The position numbers were made by a program, and so were the translations under genes. The notes beneath the pieces were generated by a model that did not search any database, was not told the origin of the DNA, and saw only the letters and a list, made by a program, of their open reading frames with translations. Of a stretch of DNA of 64,000 nt, positions 11,138 through 21,813 are shown in pieces. The first letter of the stretch is position 1. Each line of letters starts with the position of its first letter. This stretch comes from Paraphoma chrysanthemicola (taxonomy: Eukaryota; Ascomycota; Dothideomycetes; Pleosporales; Phaeosphaeriaceae): contig JAGMWG010000021.1 of assembly GCA_020744225.1 (NCBI GenBank), positions 1-64,000 on the forward strand, written 5' to 3'.

Positions 11138-12459
11138 CTACGGCAGTATCTCTTGTAAGACGTTAACGAGTCCTCGTATCTCGTCTTCCGTGTTGTAATG
11201 CACCATGCTCACGCGAGTAACACCCTCCGGACCAAGACCCAACAATTCATCACATAGTCGCTTGGAGTAGAAGTGGCCCCATCGGAATCCGTAGTTTGAT
11301 ATCTTCTCTGCCTCATTCACAATACTCTTCGAGTTAACACCGTCTACGGTGAAGGAAATTGTCGGAACCCGCTCGCTCGAATCTGCAGACGTAGAGCCGT
11401 GCACCGTGACGTCGGATCGCGAGTTGAGGAAATCAAGCAGGATCTTTTGAAGCTTTCCTTCCTGTTGCGTGATCGCATCCACAGAGCCTTCGAGGTACTT
11501 GGTGATCTGTGGAATAGATTGCACGTTCTCGTAATTGGATGCGGCGAAGGCAAGTTTGTCTTCCAGTGTCTTGGTCGGATTGAAGAAGTGCGCCATCGGC
11601 TTGACGTGCTTCTGCGCGGAATTGCTCGCGTAGAGAACCGCTATGTGAGGACCATACACCTGTGTGGGTTAGCGAGAACTACCATAGAATTACGCCAATC
11701 GTACCTTGTACCACGAGAAGGAGTAGAAGTCCACCCCAAACGCTTTCACGTCAACCTTGCGATGCGGCGCAAAGCTCACACCATCGACACACAACAGCGC
11801 ACCGGCTTCATGCACTGCATCTGCAATCGCGCGAACATCATGAATTGTTCCGAGAATGTTTGAAACGTGCGTGCACGCAACAAACTTCACTTTAGGTGAA
11901 AGCAGCGGCTTCAGGTTCTCAGGAGTGAGCTTCAGTCCGTCTGACTTGGACGATTCCCACCACTTCACGGTCAACTTGAGACGTTCGGCCATGAACAACC
12001 AAGGTTTGACGTTGGTTTCGTGCTCCATCTTGGACAAGATGATCTCGTCACCCTCGTTAAACTGCAGGGCGCCAGCCAGATTCATGAAATTCTGTGTCGT
12101 TGAGCCTCCGAGCACTAGACGGCGATGGTCAGCCAAGCTTGCAGCTCGTAGTGTTGGAGCCAGGTACCAATTTCGTCGCGGCCAGCATTAATATACTTCG
12201 CCGCAGCCTGATAGCCTTCTTCATACTTGGTGTTGGATTGCGTGCCCGTATGATAAGACGCGCCAAGCTGAACGTTCGTCTTGGACAGGTACGCAGTTAT
12301 CCTGCACCATATAAGCCAGACGCCCGACCAGTGATGTAGGCATATTTACGAGTCTATGACTTCTCCGAGAGCCTGGCTTCCTCCAGCATTGTCGAGGAAC
12401 ACTTGGTCTTGCTGCAAGGCAGGGAAATGCTCTCGCGCTTTGTTAATCTCGAAGGGCAT
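11138..12459 (-). CDS. Class V aminotransferase, cysteine-desulfurase-like
   Basis: Predicted 391-residue PLP enzyme. Four exons fit in phase: 12350-12459, 12168-12301, 11705-12114 and 11138-11659; the second intron is 53 bp with a CTGAC branch site. The N-terminus MPFEINKAREHFPAL followed by FLDNAGGSQ is the standard opening of CsdA-like enzymes. Cofactor motifs are present: GGSTTQNF (phosphate), HETNVKPW, HVSNILGT, DGVSFAPHR, and the Schiff-base Lys in FYSFSWYK, which ends exon 3. The C-terminal RWGHFYS and RVSMVHYNTEDEI are also typical. Fungal members with the SWYK motif are not the mitochondrial Fe-S desulfurase; substrate unknown. Confidence 0.85.
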
Positions 12460-13365
12460 GATAAGTGAAGGTGACGTAGCAATACTGTGGTACACGGAAG
12501 CGATTAGAATGATGAACGAAGCCGAGAGTCTATGACGTTCTAATGTTAATGGGATAACGGGAAACCTACGATAGCCGTATGATTGATGGGAGTTGTGCGG
12601 GGTTTAGCTTGAAAAGGAAGGTGGGGGTTAGCACCGTGACGGAAGTGCGAAACCTAGTATCCTAAAGATATCATCTGAACGAACATGACTCTCAGTGCAG
12701 GGAGAGTTCACTGTAAAAGGAAGACGACATGATAGCGAGAAGAGAGAAGCACGGCCGATGATGCAAAGTTAAATGAAAATGTAGCCGAATGGACAAAAGA
12801 GTGCAATCTCACCAAACCCGAGCTTAACCAACGCAGCAGTAGTAAAAGCTCAGCAGGAAGAAGTTACCTTGATTGAAGAGGAAATTCGACTGCCGAGAGA
12901 GTCAATATGGAACCCCAAAACAACACAGAACCTACCCTGGGACTTGTAGCACATTGCGAATTGATGCTCTGTTAGCGATGACCTGGGGTCCTCATTACTA
13001 CTGCACAATCTATCGGGTTCGATCCTGACCTTTTCACGAAGGGCGTCAAGAATAAATACATACTCTTGCCGGATCGTTTATGGGGTATTTCTAAAGCCGT
13101 CAGTCAGATATGTGATGTGTGATGTACTCCAGAATAGGCAAGCTGTCGTCGGTGGATCGTTGTGGTGGGGCGAATTGATTTTAGGAAAGTGTAGACCTCG
13201 ACGAACGACAAGACTTCGTGGCGGAATCCCTGGGTGATGCATTTCTGCCTAGTCGTTGGACTAACCGGGTAATATAGTGGCCCATCTTTAGCATATGAGT
13301 TTCTAGAGAGAGAGCCCAGCTCCTCAAGCCACATGACAATCAAGAGCCATTCACACTACTATCTC
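12460..13365. other. Intergenic, no gene
   Basis: 5' flank of the aminotransferase and 3' flank of the serine hydrolase. Small open frames on the minus strand lack any domain or splice support. Confidence 0.4.
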
Positions 13366-14619
13366 TCACGGCTTCAAATTCCGCCAGACAGCCGTCTCGA
13401 ATCTCGCAACTGCATCGACGCATTTGCTGTCCCCGTACGGCAGCAGTTGCGTAGCAAACATGAGCGCCAATCCTCTCTCGCGATTGATATTCCAGAACAG
13501 ATTCGGAAGTCCAGTCCATGAGAGCGTTCCCTTCGGCTTGAAGTAATCTTGCCTTGTAACATCCGCCATGAGAATCATCCCAGCGAGACTATGGTTTGCT
13601 TTCACACCCTTCAAGCTGTTTCCATAGACAGGCTGATATGTAGGTCCGCCCTCGGAAGTGAAGGCACTGAAAGCTCTTGTACCCTCCTTAAGTTGAGGAG
13701 AAAACATCAAATCCACCGTGTCTTTACGCAGCAGTGTTGGAATTTCTTTGAGCAGATCCGCGAGCACGCGCATGTAGTCGTGTACGTTGGCATACATACC
13801 CAGACCACCACCCTCGCTAACTGGATCTGGGAAATCTGCTGACTTATCTTCGACCAAGCTACCATCGTCCTGTCGCACAGCGAGCGTCACACATTTGTCT
13901 GCCACAGCTGGCTTCTGCGGCAAGTGCCAAGTGAATGACGTGATATTGAGGGGTCTGGCGATATTCTCGTCCACATACTCCTCCAGGCCCTTCTTCGAAA
14001 GCCGGGACACGAGTAGGCCGGCCCAATCCAACCCGCCACCGTATCCCCATCCTTCTCCGGTATCGAAGGACCGAGGATATGCATAGCCAGCAGCAATATC
14101 ACCATCCATGAGGATCTTTGGCGTCTCACCGCGCGACGCACGCCAGGCCGCCAGCTTTGCGTCCATCCAGTCGTAAGTTGACCCACTAGTGTGTGTCATG
14201 AGATGGCGCAATGTTATCGACCCTGTCGACTTTTGTAGTTTGAAGGAACCATCCAAATTTTGTTCTACAATGGGCTGAGATGCGAACTCGGGCAAAATAG
14301 TATTTATCGGGTCATCGAGACCAATAATGCCCCTTTCGACGAGTTGCAGGATGGCGATACTTGTGATTAGTTTTGTACATGAAGCGATATTAAACGTGGT
14401 GTCGAAATGCAGAGGCTTCGCGTCGGACGCAACGCCACCGTAGCCAGCTGTGTGTTTGTAGACATAATGACCTGCGCGATAGTAAGTCATATGTTCAGAG
14501 GACGATTGATGCAGTACGATGATCTTACCATCTTTGTTCACGACAGCGGTCAGTGCGCTTGGTATACCCTGGGCCCCTTTCAATGTCGCACTCTTGATAT
14601 AAGACTCGTAACCGTCCAT
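13366..14619 (-). CDS. Beta-lactamase-fold serine hydrolase / transesterase-like
   Basis: Single-exon gene for 417 residues starting MDGYESYIKSATLKG with ATG. The class C beta-lactamase/penicillin-binding fold is shown by the SxxK nucleophile motif SCTK (about residues 80-83, in NIASCTKLITS), LRHLMTHTSG in the middle, GYGGGLDWAG in the position of the Tyr-centred second motif, and a GGGLGMYANVHDY stretch. There is no signal peptide, so it is likely intracellular, as are fungal LovD-like acyltransferases and EstB-type esterases. Which of these it resembles in function cannot be told, and no polyketide or peptide synthase lies nearby. Confidence 0.85.
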   Translation of the reverse strand: MDGYESYIKSATLKGAQGIPSALTAVVNKDGKIIVLHQSSSEHMTYYRAGHYVYKHTAGYGGVASDAKPLHFDTTFNIASCTKLITSIAILQLVERGIIGLDDPINTILPEFASQPIVEQNLDGSFKLQKSTGSITLRHLMTHTSGSTYDWMDAKLAAWRASRGETPKILMDGDIAAGYAYPRSFDTGEGWGYGGGLDWAGLLVSRLSKKGLEEYVDENIARPLNITSFTWHLPQKPAVADKCVTLAVRQDDGSLVEDKSADFPDPVSEGGGLGMYANVHDYMRVLADLLKEIPTLLRKDTVDLMFSPQLKEGTRAFSAFTSEGGPTYQPVYGNSLKGVKANHSLAGMILMADVTRQDYFKPKGTLSWTGLPNLFWNINRERGLALMFATQLLPYGDSKCVDAVARFETAVWRNLKP

Positions 14620-15310
14620 GGTGCTGTATCGGCAAAATAGGATTGAGGACCCGATGAATGAAATCTGATGGTGTCGTTGCGGTACTCTATGGCGCCATCT
14701 GCTACCAGATACGCGACAAGCTCGTCTATTTGTACTGGGGCTGCCCAGATGTGGCTTGTCGTGCTGTAACCGCTTCCAATCACATCTGTAAAGCCGCTAC
14801 GTTGATTAGTTGATGTGGGTAGCCATGATCCGGAGATGATTAATCATCGGGAGGTTTCTGCCACGCGCACAGACTCTGATCCATGGCAGAGCGACACCGC
14901 TCTTTCTTCACTTGTCTCAGTTGAACTCAACAATGTGTGCAGACATTCCCGCAAGTGTCGCCTTTATGTGTCGAGGAGTCCAGGCTCGGTGAGGGGGTGT
15001 GCCTGATCTTTTCCGAACGATTCTAAATTTGCATCCACGACCACTTGTACCCTCGCAACAAATCTTCAATTCCCAGATCAAAGAAGCACATATCTGATGC
15101 GCCAGAAGCTCAGAGCACGGTTTCGTGGGCGTGAATCCATGAGCTTGACCCCTGTTAAACATTGCTTACTTATCGGCTACTTTCAGAGCCAGTCTTTGTC
15201 GACGGCCCGACCCATTTAGGCGCGCTCCGTGCAGATTTTTAGGCATGCCTCATGGCGGAAGGACTACGATGGATAGCCTCGTCAAGGAAAAGAGTCTTCA
15301 CAGCCTCCGG
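14620..15310 (-). other. Intergenic region with two unassigned minus-strand coding-like segments
   Basis: Minus-strand frames at 14917-15162 (contains SELLAHQICASLIWELKICC) and 14629-14783 (SGYSTTSHIWAAPVQIDELVAYLV) read like protein with even amino-acid composition, and the second begins right after a TTTACAG acceptor-like site. They could be two exons of a small gene or remains of one. I do not recognise them and cannot close a full model. Confidence 0.2.
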
Positions 15311-16198
15311 TCACCCTCCTGCAAGTCGTCGATCTGCCTCTTTCAATGCCGCTTGCCGTTCCTTGACAATGTCAAAGATGTTCCGACCAGCCATGTAACG
15401 ATCCGTCGTCGCCGTGCGCTGGAATGAAGACATGACTGTCGTCTCTTCGAATCGTACGAGTCCAAAGTTGAGCACGCTTGGATCAAAAGGCGATTTGGTA
15501 TGTTCAGGGCGTGTGATGGCCGGCGAAGTGCGATCTGGATGGCCCTGCTCCTGCTCCGCCTCTGAATCTTTCGCAGAATCGGCCATTCGAAACTTGGCAT
15601 TAGTCTGATGATTGGCCAGTCGACGAGTGTTCTTCACTTGTAGAAGTCGCATTTCTGGCTTCACCTCGTCGTCATTGATTACGGTATCGTACGTGGACCA
15701 CAGGCGCTGTATGCTCTTGGATACGGCATCATCGCGATGCATATTGCCAGCCGTTGACGCGGCTTCCAGAAGCGATTCCACATCGCTTGAGAGATCGGTC
15801 AGCAGCTGCAGCAGCACGTCGATTCGCCGCTTCTCTGTCACAGTCGCTGTATCTTTGCGCTTCTGGTATGCACGCTGGGCTTCTCGCACCTGTGCGCGGC
15901 GTTTCTTTGCAAGCGTCAGCCCTCTAGGATTGGTGTTATGCTATTGGGATGAAGCTACTTCAATTGCGCTCTCGTCGCGCGGTTTCGTGACACGTGGTCT
16001 TCCTCGACCACGTCGCGGCGGTGCGGACGGCGGAACACTCTCAAGAGGCACTACTCTCGGTGCTTCTTCGGATCTTTCCCCAGCGAAATCGTTCGCGTTG
16101 ATAATCGGCTGCAACCAGTTTCCATAACCGAAGCTTTTGCCAGTCCGCACGATTTCATCGTCGCTGCCCTCAAGGAAAGGTGGGCGAATGGAGTTCAT
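15311..16198 (-). CDS. bZIP transcription factor
   Basis: Predicted 277-residue nuclear factor in two exons, 15959-16198 and 15305-free of stops after removal of a 54-bp intron (15905-15958; GTAGCT donor, CTGAC branch, AAAG acceptor). The intron lies just before the basic region and hides an in-frame TAG; splicing joins DESAIE to KRRAQVREAQRAYQKRKD, which matches the fungal pattern RRRTQIRLAQRAYRQRKE. An AT-hook-like RRGRGRPR sits upstream (about residues 61-68), and a leucine-rich helix follows. No nuclear export or Cys-rich redox domain is visible, so it is not a YAP1 orthologue. The gene is divergent from the GH43 gene, making it a candidate local regulator (inference). Second exon is 15311-15904. 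Confidence 0.8.
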
Positions 16199-16828
16199 AA
16201 TGGCACGAGAGTGTGAATTCTAAGTTTTACCATCGGCGATACACGAAAAGTACAACTCCGTGTGTGCACGTTGCCCGTTGTGCTGTCCACAGTACCCGAT
16301 TGCGGAGGCGGAGAGGTGATCAGAAAATCAGCGAGACGCTACGGCGCTTAGGGTTAGGCCCCCAGCATCGCCCGTCAGCCTCATCTCACCCCTCTGCATT
16401 CAGCCTCTTCCGCATCACTCTCCGGTGGATCGCTCCCAGTGTGCATGCGACATCGACGCCACCGGGCATTCTTAGTCTCTCAGGACAAGGGCATGTTGAT
16501 CTACGACCCCTCCCGTGTTCGGAGAAATTGTATAGTAGCTGCACCAATCATGACGTCGTATCGAAGAGCCGGTGGTAGCGGCTGCGGTCAAAAGAGGTAT
16601 GCCATCCTACATCACAATCAACATCCGGGGATTCTGCAGTCGCACATGCTGGAAAGTGACAGGCTTGCGGGGAAGTGACATACTTCCTGCCTGGTAGGAA
16701 CACCGGCTCTTGAGTCGTCAAAAGTTAGATTTTGATTGCCTTGTGGAGGTATAAAGGTTGCGCTCAGCTTTGGGCACTGTGCAAGTCAAATCCAACACTC
16801 GGTTGCTCGATGCAATAGCACCTCCACT
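16199..16828. other. Shared promoter region of bZIP and GH43 genes
   Basis: 630-bp divergent spacer without a supported gene. A TATAAAG sits near the GH43 side and is listed separately. Confidence 0.5.
16750..16756 (+). promoter_or_regulatory. Probable TATA box of the GH43 gene
   Basis: TATAAAG lies 73 bp before the chosen ATG, a normal distance for a regulated fungal secreted-enzyme gene. Confidence 0.4.
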
Positions 16829-18439
16829 ATGCGGCCCTTTTCGGTTTTCCTGGCCCTCCTGCCATTCATGGCAGGGGCGAGCCCACTTTCGACTCGTGCA
16901 GACACCTTGAACAATCCTGTCCTGTGGCAGGACTACCCTGACCTTGATGTGCTTCGCATTGGCGACGTGTACTACTACTCATCGTCAACCTTCGCTTTTT
17001 CGCCCGGAGCTCCGATACTCAAGTCATATGATCTCGCCAATTGGACACCTGTCACGCACAGCATACCAACATTGAATTTCGGTTCCAAATATGACCTGAA
17101 TGGGGAACGAGCCTATGTTCAGGGAGTTTGGGCGAGTACTCTACGTTATCGCAAGTCTACGGACACATTCTATTGGATGGGATGCATCTCGGGCGGTCAG
17201 ACGTACGTCTGGACGGCAAGCGGTACCAACGCCGATGCCAACAATGGCGAGGTGTCCAGCTGGGATTGGAAGTCACGAGGAACACTACCGCGCTGCTACT
17301 ATGATAACGGGCTTCTCATCGACGACGACGACACGATGTACATGGTTTACGGCAAGACCCAGATCATGATTGCGCAGCTAAACAAGGACGGCACTTCCGA
17401 GGTCAAGACCCAACAGGTCTATGTATCACCAGACCAAGTCTACATCGAAGGATCGCGCATGTACAAGATCAATGGAACCTATTACATCTTCGTCACGAAG
17501 CCGGCGGATGACGAATACGTGCTCAAATCATCCAACATCTGGGGACCTTATGAACGCAGGGTCCTCGTTGACAGTATTGCTGGTCCACTTTCGAACGCTG
17601 GGAACGCTCATCAGGGCGGAATCGTCGACACTAAAGACGGAAAGTGGTACTACGTCGCATTCTTGGACTCTTATCCCGGTGGTCGTATTCCGGTTGTTGC
17701 GCCGCTGACTTGGACTGCGGATGGCTGGCCAGAGGTCGTGCGAGTGAACAACGAGTGGGGTAAGTCGTACCCGATGCCAGTCAAGACGAGCAAGACCGTT
17801 CCACCACCGACTGGCCTGGACACATTCAAAGGGTCTTCCTTGAGCCACGAGTGGGAGTGGAACCACAATCCTGACAGCACCAAATGGTCCCTTGTAGGCG
17901 GTCTTCGCTTGCGAGCAGCGACTGTCACTAATGATCTGTTCTCGGCGCGCAACACCCTCACACATCGCATCCTTGGTCCAAAGTCCTCGGGCACCTTCAG
18001 GCTCGATATCAGCAAGATGGCGGACGGTGATCGAGCGGGCGCCGTTCTCTTCCGAGATGTAGCTGCTTACATTGGCATTCATAAAGAAGGGGCGAGTGCA
18101 AAGCTCGTCCTGATTAACAAGCTGAACATGAACTCTGACTGGTCGACGAACTCTACGGGCAGTGTAGCAGCAAGTGGACCTACAATCTCTGCGAGTTCAA
18201 CGGACCTGTACCTGCGCATACAGTCTGACATTACGCCTGCGTTTGGTACAACCACGTCACGAACAAGCACGTTCTGGTATAGTACGGATGGAAAAACGTT
18301 CACGCAATTGGGTGCAGCATTCCCGATGACGAACACATGGCAATTCTTCACTGGGTATCGCTTCGGTGCTTTCAATTTTGCGACGAAAGCTCTTGGAGGA
18401 GAGATCATGGTGAAGAGCTTCGAGCTCAAGGCTTTGTAG
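16829..18439 (+). CDS. Secreted glycoside hydrolase family 43 (xylosidase/arabinosidase type)
   Basis: Single-exon gene for 536 residues. The ATG at MRPFSVFLALLPFMAGAS is preferred over upstream in-frame non-ATG codons because it starts a clean signal peptide cut near GASPLSTRAD. The five-bladed propeller domain shows the catalytic base Asp in the first blade (YPDLDVLRIGDVYYYSSST), the pKa-tuning Asp in CYYDNGLLIDDD, and the proton-donor Glu in VYIEGSRMYK. About 200 C-terminal residues form a beta-sandwich (GH43 C2/DUF1349-like) starting near LDTFKGSSL. Expected role is release of xylose or arabinose from plant polymers outside the cell; the exact substrate is not readable. Confidence 0.9.
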   Translation: MRPFSVFLALLPFMAGASPLSTRADTLNNPVLWQDYPDLDVLRIGDVYYYSSSTFAFSPGAPILKSYDLANWTPVTHSIPTLNFGSKYDLNGERAYVQGVWASTLRYRKSTDTFYWMGCISGGQTYVWTASGTNADANNGEVSSWDWKSRGTLPRCYYDNGLLIDDDDTMYMVYGKTQIMIAQLNKDGTSEVKTQQVYVSPDQVYIEGSRMYKINGTYYIFVTKPADDEYVLKSSNIWGPYERRVLVDSIAGPLSNAGNAHQGGIVDTKDGKWYYVAFLDSYPGGRIPVVAPLTWTADGWPEVVRVNNEWGKSYPMPVKTSKTVPPPTGLDTFKGSSLSHEWEWNHNPDSTKWSLVGGLRLRAATVTNDLFSARNTLTHRILGPKSSGTFRLDISKMADGDRAGAVLFRDVAAYIGIHKEGASAKLVLINKLNMNSDWSTNSTGSVAASGPTISASSTDLYLRIQSDITPAFGTTTSRTSTFWYSTDGKTFTQLGAAFPMTNTWQFFTGYRFGAFNFATKALGGEIMVKSFELKAL

Positions 18440-18477
18440 ATACGAAGGAATGAATCTTACAGACCGTCCACTGCCAA

Positions 18478-19167
18478 TCACTCCTGCTCCATCTGATTCC
18501 TTAAGTACCTCACCAGCTCGACCCCACATTCTACCGTAAAGTCTCTTGGAGCATGCGCGTTCGTACTCCAACTATAAGCTCTGATCAGTACGCCGCCTCG
18601 CCACACATTCTCCTCTGGCCCATCGTAGATACTCTTCAACGCCTTGTTCCTCCGGAGCCGGGAATCAGTTCTTTCCTTTTCACGCAAGCAGTAAATCTCA
18701 ATCTGGTTGCCACAATGCTGGCAAGTGAACGGTGGAAGTGATTCGAAGAAAGGTCCTTCGGGGAAATAATAGTGAGGAAGGTCAAGATAGTCTTTGATCT
18801 CGAGGGAGTTGTGGACAAGTTGTGTGCTGGTCGATGTTTGGAGGTACCCGAGCCAGACAAATCGAGGTGTAGGGCCAGCTCTTGGAAGATGGATAGCACA
18901 AAAGCTGTCTTTAGGTCGAGTGAGAAGGCTATGTTGAGATGTGCAGAGATATGTGTGGATCGATGGGGTGGTCGAAGATGTCGCTGAGCCGTAGACAGGA
19001 TTGTTGCAGGTATTGCATGGTTTTGGTGATGAGCCGAGATCTCCATAGCAACTTTGACACTTTGCGGACATTGCGTGAGGTGTTGTGCCAGATACGAAGC
19101 TGGAATATCGCCCTATCTCGGCGCGCGTTGACAGTCTTTTAGATATGACGCGTTTGCTAACGGTCAT
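18478..19167 (-). CDS. Hypothetical protein with two Cys-pair zinc-binding motifs
   Basis: Single open frame of 229 codons, convergent with the GH43 gene only 38 bp away. Two possible zinc sites are seen: CQSCYGDLGSSPKPCNTC near residues 37-54, and CQHCGNQIEIYC near 145-156. Between them lies a GFVWLGYL-like hydrophobic stretch. The middle start at MSAKCQSC is also possible, which would give about 197 residues. I do not recognise a family; spacing suggests a zinc ribbon. The composition and length make it more than a shadow frame, but no homology is known to me. Confidence 0.55.
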   Translation of the reverse strand: MTVSKRVISKRLSTRAEIGRYSSFVSGTTPHAMSAKCQSCYGDLGSSPKPCNTCNNPVYGSATSSTTPSIHTYLCTSQHSLLTRPKDSFCAIHLPRAGPTPRFVWLGYLQTSTSTQLVHNSLEIKDYLDLPHYYFPEGPFFESLPPFTCQHCGNQIEIYCLREKERTDSRLRRNKALKSIYDGPEENVWRGGVLIRAYSWSTNAHAPRDFTVECGVELVRYLRNQMEQE

Positions 19168-20296
19168 TCACAAGCGCAGAAGCAAGCAAGGGTGCGACTT
19201 CTCACCGGATCAGTAGCAAATTGGTATGTACAAACGAGTTCAAGCGTACACAATGTGCGCAGGAAACCAAGTAAGGACACCCACATCACTGAAGTCAACC
19301 TTCCATTGCATCCGTCAAAAATCTCACGATCGTGTTCGCACACTGCATGTCCACGCCAGCTCTCCCTTCACCAAGCTGGATCCAATTGCGAGACACCGAC
19401 TCCTCCATACTCGGTTCTCTGGGAAGTCTCCATAATGACTTAACCAGGACTGCATGACCCGGAGAGGACCTGTTACCCGACTTGCTGGGACGTACACCTG
19501 GACAAATCAAGCAGCGGACCTAGAGAAACAGTACACAATCCTACGCGATCAACGAACAATGGGTCCTCCCGTTTCCCAGTCCCCTGCATCAAGTTCGTTC
19601 TCGTTGTTGCTGTGAAAATACTTTTAGACGTGGGCCACTATGAAGCCATGCGAAAGCTAAATAATATGACCACCGATGCTCCCCAGACATTGCTTCTGTG
19701 GATGCCGATCGCTAATATCTGTTGAATATGCTTGACTACCATGCGACTCTTATAGTCTCGACTAAGACCAGAACAGCCGGTGACCGTGATTCCGCCGTCG
19801 CAAGAGCCAGGTTCTCCACATCATCAACACTGAGCCTGCCATGGGAACCATTGAGCAGAAGCCAGTTGAACCGTAAGTTGCCACCTCTGGCGGGAAGTGT
19901 AACGATTGGTAGTGCTAGGCACCGGGTCGTTGCTGGATCTTCTGAGATGAGCGGCGTGTGTTGCTATATTCTGCAGCATCGCATTGCGGACACTATTCGG
20001 AACAGTATCGTATCGCATATTGCTGCAGAGTGAATACACGACGGCTGCGTTGGAGCATGTACCGCACACAGCGGGGATCAAACTTGTCGCTGAGACTGCA
20101 TCATTCGATTCGGACATTACTTTGCTGCTGGTGTTGATGATTCTCCAGTAAATCAAGAATTCTTGTGCCCGGCCGCCGTTTACTTGATGCGAAACTGTCG
20201 TTCGGGTGCTACAAGGGAGCCCTCGTAGCGGCAAGCACTGTGCTCGAGAATACCGAGATGAGAGAATGTAGCAGGTGATTCGTACATCAGACAGAT
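19168..20296. other. Intergenic, no supported gene
   Basis: Open frames up to 166 codons exist on the minus strand (19824-20324) but overlap the end of the Zn2Cys6 gene and show no domain. Confidence 0.4.
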
Positions 20297-21467
20297 TCAT
20301 AACTGACGCCACAAGTTTTTCCAATTTGTCATGAACCAGAATTCCGAGGCTGCAACATCAAGTAGTTGACAGTAGTGCTTGAAAAGCTCAACGACCTCTG
20401 AATCAGTCCTCACCTTGAGCAGTTCGATGAAGTCTGCCTCGATGCTGATTGGCCATATCATAGACGCTCGGAACGCAGGATAGGGCGATGTCTCAATGGC
20501 GTATTGCAAGCTCTTGCGAAGCACATCGGTAGCTTGTAGACGGAGTGCCTGCTCCGGAGTGGGGTCGCTTGTAGGGGAGCAAGCGGACGCTTGGAGGTCC
20601 ACAAGTAAAGATGAGAGCAAAGGAGACGGCTTCGGTGCATCAGTTGCCTGCCGAATGATGGCGGCAAAGGGGCCTTTCTCGATCATTGGCGTAGTCTTTT
20701 GCAAAACATAGTCCATGCCCCGAAGCAGCTGAAACGTTTCGATTAATACTTCTGGATCATACGCCCGTGCATCGGCGAAGGCGTTTACGACGGTCATTGA
20801 CGCTGCGACAAATATGGCATGGCAATTCGAAGGCCCGATGTCTACCAGGGCGCCGTTGAGGCCAGTAACGGCAGCCGTGTAGTGCGTCCCAGAAAGTAAA
20901 CGATAATGCGCGGCTTTGGTGGGACTCAGATGGGCAAGGTGGTTAGCAGAGAATGCGAGAATACTGTGCATCAGGAACGGAAATTTGAAAGCCTCTTGCG
21001 GCACCGAGTACCCCCAGATTTGTTTCGTGGAGTCGAGGCCAGGCATCGTCTGGTAGGCATGAGCGGTGAAGTGGTGCATCAATTCAAGATCACGCATCCA
21101 CTGCTCGCAGAGCTCGGCGGGTATTGTAGCTCCTTTCTCATGGCTGTACGTTGCATCCTGATCCGCCGTGCTGGGCGATGCGGAGAGCCCTCTGAACGGC
21201 GTCCTCGCTCCATTTCCGGAGCCATTCGCGCTGGCTGTTGAAGCATGAGTTTGTGGTGACGATGTTGATTGACGAAGTGGAGCAGTGTAGCTCAGAAGGC
21301 TACACTCCACGTGATATCGCGTGCATGCTCCACATGGGCGATTCTCATCGCACTGCAACGCGTGAGCGGAGGTCCCGGAAAGCCCGGAGGAGTGTTTTCA
21401 CCTTTACACGTCGCGTTTTGCACTGGATGCAGCCGTTGCGACTTTTCTTAGAGCCAAGTCTGGGCAT
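20297..21467 (-). CDS. Zn(II)2Cys6 transcription factor
   Basis: Predicted 373-residue nuclear regulator. Exon 1 (21402-21467, MPRLGSKKSRNGCIQCKTRRVK) and exon 2 (20297-21352) are joined by a 49-bp intron inside the DNA-binding domain. Splicing gives the exact CX2CX6CX5CX2CX6C spacing, from GCIQCKTRRVKC to CDENRPCGACTRYHVEC. A helical regulatory region follows (LMHHFTAHAYQTMPG, FLMHSILAFSANHLAHL), as in the UPC2-like group of C6 factors. The target genes are unknown; the neighbouring DJ-1/PfpI, GH43 and aminotransferase genes are candidates by position only. Confidence 0.9.
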
Positions 21468-21813
21468 CGCGACTTGGGGCAGTCGCTGCAGATTATGTAG
21501 ATTCTCTGATCCGCGATGGATCCGCAATGGATGCGCTTCGAGAACGAGAGCGAGTGCGGTAGACGAGGTGTGACAGGGCGAGATCGAGCCCCGGCAGAAG
21601 CCCGGCTTGCAAGTGGCTCCTCGAAATCGACTTTGCCCTTTCCGGAAGTGGTGGCTGCTTACCGAGGCATTCCTTCCATAATTGTGCTTCATCAACGACC
21701 ATATTGCTTATTTGCTTAGACGCTCTTAAGGGATGATGGATTCATCTCTTCTATGTTCTTGGGGACATGTCTATGGCAAGATTGTTTCTTCTCTTGAGAT
21801 GACAGCAACTCAT
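21468..21813. other. Intergenic between Zn2Cys6 and DJ-1 genes
   Basis: 5' flank of the Zn2Cys6 gene and 3' flank of the DJ-1 gene; no gene seen. Confidence 0.4.

Noticed and set aside
19824..20324. 166-codon minus-strand open frame beyond the Zn2Cys6 gene
   Set aside because: Overlaps the end of the Zn2Cys6 reading frame in another frame and shows no domain.
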